Source: Chara braunii (taxonomy: Eukaryota; Streptophyta; Charophyceae; Charales; Characeae). Taken from it: a DNA stretch of 31,068 bases. The DNA lies in assembly GCA_003427395.1 (NCBI GenBank), contig BFEA01000123.1:2341368-2372435 (forward strand). The letters run 5' to 3'. Positions 30,357 through 31,068 of the stretch are shown one piece after another. How positions within the stretch are numbered: the first letter of the stretch is position 1; each line of letters starts with the position of its first letter. Below the pieces are notes generated by a model. The model was not told the origin of the DNA, made no database searches, and saw only the letters and a list, made by a program, of their open reading frames with translations. The position numbers and the translations under genes were made by a program.

Positions 30357-30756
30357 GTAAGCGACACGTGTCACACACACGCTATAACGCGTCGACCTCA
30401 TCCTGATCGTCGCAAAATCATCACTCATGATTGTGCTCATTATTACCAGCACAACAGCCACATTATCCTCTCTCCCTGTTCATGCGGAGCTGTCCTTCTC
30501 CTCCTCCTCCTCCTCCTCTTCGTCCTTCTCCTTCTCCTTCTCTTCCTCCTCCTCCTCGTCCTTCTCCTTCTCCTCCTCCTCCCCCTCCTCTTCCTTCTCC
30601 TCCTCTTCCTTCTCCTCCTCTTCGTCCTCCACCCGCTGTTGATCCTCTTCGTCCTTGCCTCGCGCATTTCCGCCTCCTCTTCGTCATAATAAGCCCTCAT
30701 CGTTCAGGTCTTCCTTGTCTTTTTCGTTGTTCTCCCCACACCTCTCAAAAAGAAAG

Positions 30757-30774
30757 AAAAGAATGTGCAGGATA
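30757..30774 (+). repeat. Target-site duplication, left copy
   Basis: AAAAGAATGTGCAGGATA precedes the U2-derived sequence and is repeated exactly at 30888-30905 after its A-rich tail. Confidence 0.9.
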
Positions 30775-30867
30775 TACCTTTCTCGGCCTTTTGGCTAAAA
30801 ATAGATCAAGTGTAGTATCTGTTATCTGATCAGTTTAATATCTGATCCGTGGTCCGTCGGGCACAGT
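30774..30867 (+). pseudogene. Retrotransposed, 3'-truncated U2 snRNA copy
   Basis: The sequence starts ATACCTTTCTCGGCCTTTTG, the plant-type U2 5' end. It keeps the branch-point recognition region (GTGTAGTATCTGTT, 30809-30823) and the CAGTTTAATATCTGAT part. It carries a 5-base insertion after GGCTAA and other small changes, and stops after a stem IIb-like GTGGTCCGTCGGGCAC. The Sm site and 3' stem-loops are missing. An A-rich tail (30868-30891, interrupted by GG) and an exact 18-bp target-site duplication follow. No upstream USE-like promoter was seen. It is therefore a processed pseudogene, probably mobilised by LINE machinery. Confidence 0.93.
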
Positions 30868-30887
30868 AAAAAAAAAAAAGGAAAAAA

Positions 30888-30905
30888 AAAAGAATGTGCA
30901 GGATA
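30888..30905 (+). repeat. Target-site duplication, right copy
   Basis: This is an exact copy of 30757-30774. The first A residues merge with the poly(A) tail, so the firm part is the 14 bases GAATGTGCAGGATA. Confidence 0.9.
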
Positions 30906-30972
30906 AACAAAGAGACAACGTAATGAACAAATCTACCTTCTTCTAAAAGGGCCTTTACCTGATGTAGGCCTC

Positions 30973-31022
30973 GGGCCTTGTGAAAGTAAAGCAGTACGGG
31001 CCTGGTAAAAGTAAAGCATTGT
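30973..31022. repeat. 25-bp tandem repeat, two units
   Basis: GGGCCTTGTGAAAGTAAAGC plus five bases (30973-30997) is followed directly by a variant beginning GGGCCTGGTAAAAGTAAAGC (30998-31022). Confidence 0.85.
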
Positions 31023-31068
31023 GAAAAGGTATCTCGCCAGGGCTCAGAAACGTGAAAGCAGGTCAAAG

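Larger units (their letters stand above)
30357..31068 (+). other. First intron of the mTERF-like gene (5' part)
   Basis: The sequence after GTAAGC loses coding character: the frame closes 15 codons later, and a (TCC/TTC)n pyrimidine-rich stretch follows at 30498-30640. It also carries a U2 snRNA pseudogene and a 25-bp tandem repeat. No convincing acceptor with a continuing mTERF exon is seen before the window ends. Confidence 0.6.

Noticed and set aside
30498-30640. Coding region in the (TCC/TTC)n stretch after the exon
   Set aside because: It follows a strong splice donor, is open in several frames on both strands because of the simple repeat, and has no mTERF repeats.
30774-30867. U2 snRNA as a functional gene
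   Set aside because: It lacks the Sm site and 3' stem-loops, has a 5-base insertion, no visible USE/TATA promoter, and is bounded by a poly(A) tail and target-site duplication.
1-31068. tRNA or rRNA genes
   Set aside because: No cloverleaf with A/B boxes or rRNA-like stretch was recognised on reading both strands; a dedicated tRNA scan was not possible here.

Overview
This window looks like nuclear DNA of a plant or streptophyte alga. The evidence is an snRNA copy with the plant-type U2 5' end, a spliced gene with an mTERF-like domain, a chromodomain integrase, Ty3/Gypsy and LINE retroelements, and a primer-binding site resembling the initiator-tRNA-Met type. The Gly/Pro/Ser-rich exon and dense old repeats would suit a repeat-rich charophyte such as Chara, but that is a guess from style. 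Almost everything left of 27 kb is decayed mobile DNA.

Layout. 1-4246 (minus): a Ty3/Gypsy element running off the left edge, in the order gag, protease, reverse transcriptase, RNase H, with a PBS-like site at 4235-4246. Its catalytic Asp is changed to Asn in both protease and RT. 4258-6830: a possible LTR, then unassigned sequence. About 7400-12000 (minus): a 5'-truncated LINE ORF2 split by a 1.9 kb poly(A)-tailed insert (8092 to about 10001). 12062-12372: a second 3' end related to that insert. 12458-14160: overlapping and nested inverted-repeat (MITE-like) elements. 14530-17290 (minus): a second LINE with endonuclease and RT. 17692-19800: microsatellite, short tandem repeats, and the integrase C-terminus plus chromodomain of a chromovirus. 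20430-22750: AT-rich repeats, including a 123-bp tandem repeat, an array of about ten hairpin units, and a short TIR element. 22913-24855 (minus): a well-preserved LINE ORF1 with no ORF2 behind it. 24860-26830: nothing recognised.

26830 to the right edge is the one host-gene region. A purine-rich upstream region carries a 14-bp G-box palindrome and a duplicated promoter-like module. It leads into a 2.4 kb first exon (27923-30356), whose last ~65 codons are mTERF-like and which ends at a CAG|GTAAGC splice donor. The following intron holds a retrotransposed, 3'-truncated U2 snRNA copy with a poly(A) tail and an 18-bp target-site duplication.

The most unusual structure is the array at 21774-22454. 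Units repeat every ~60-110 bp around a common core close to ACCGAAGCCACATTGTC. The arms flanking each core differ in sequence from unit to unit, yet are mutually complementary in nearly every unit.
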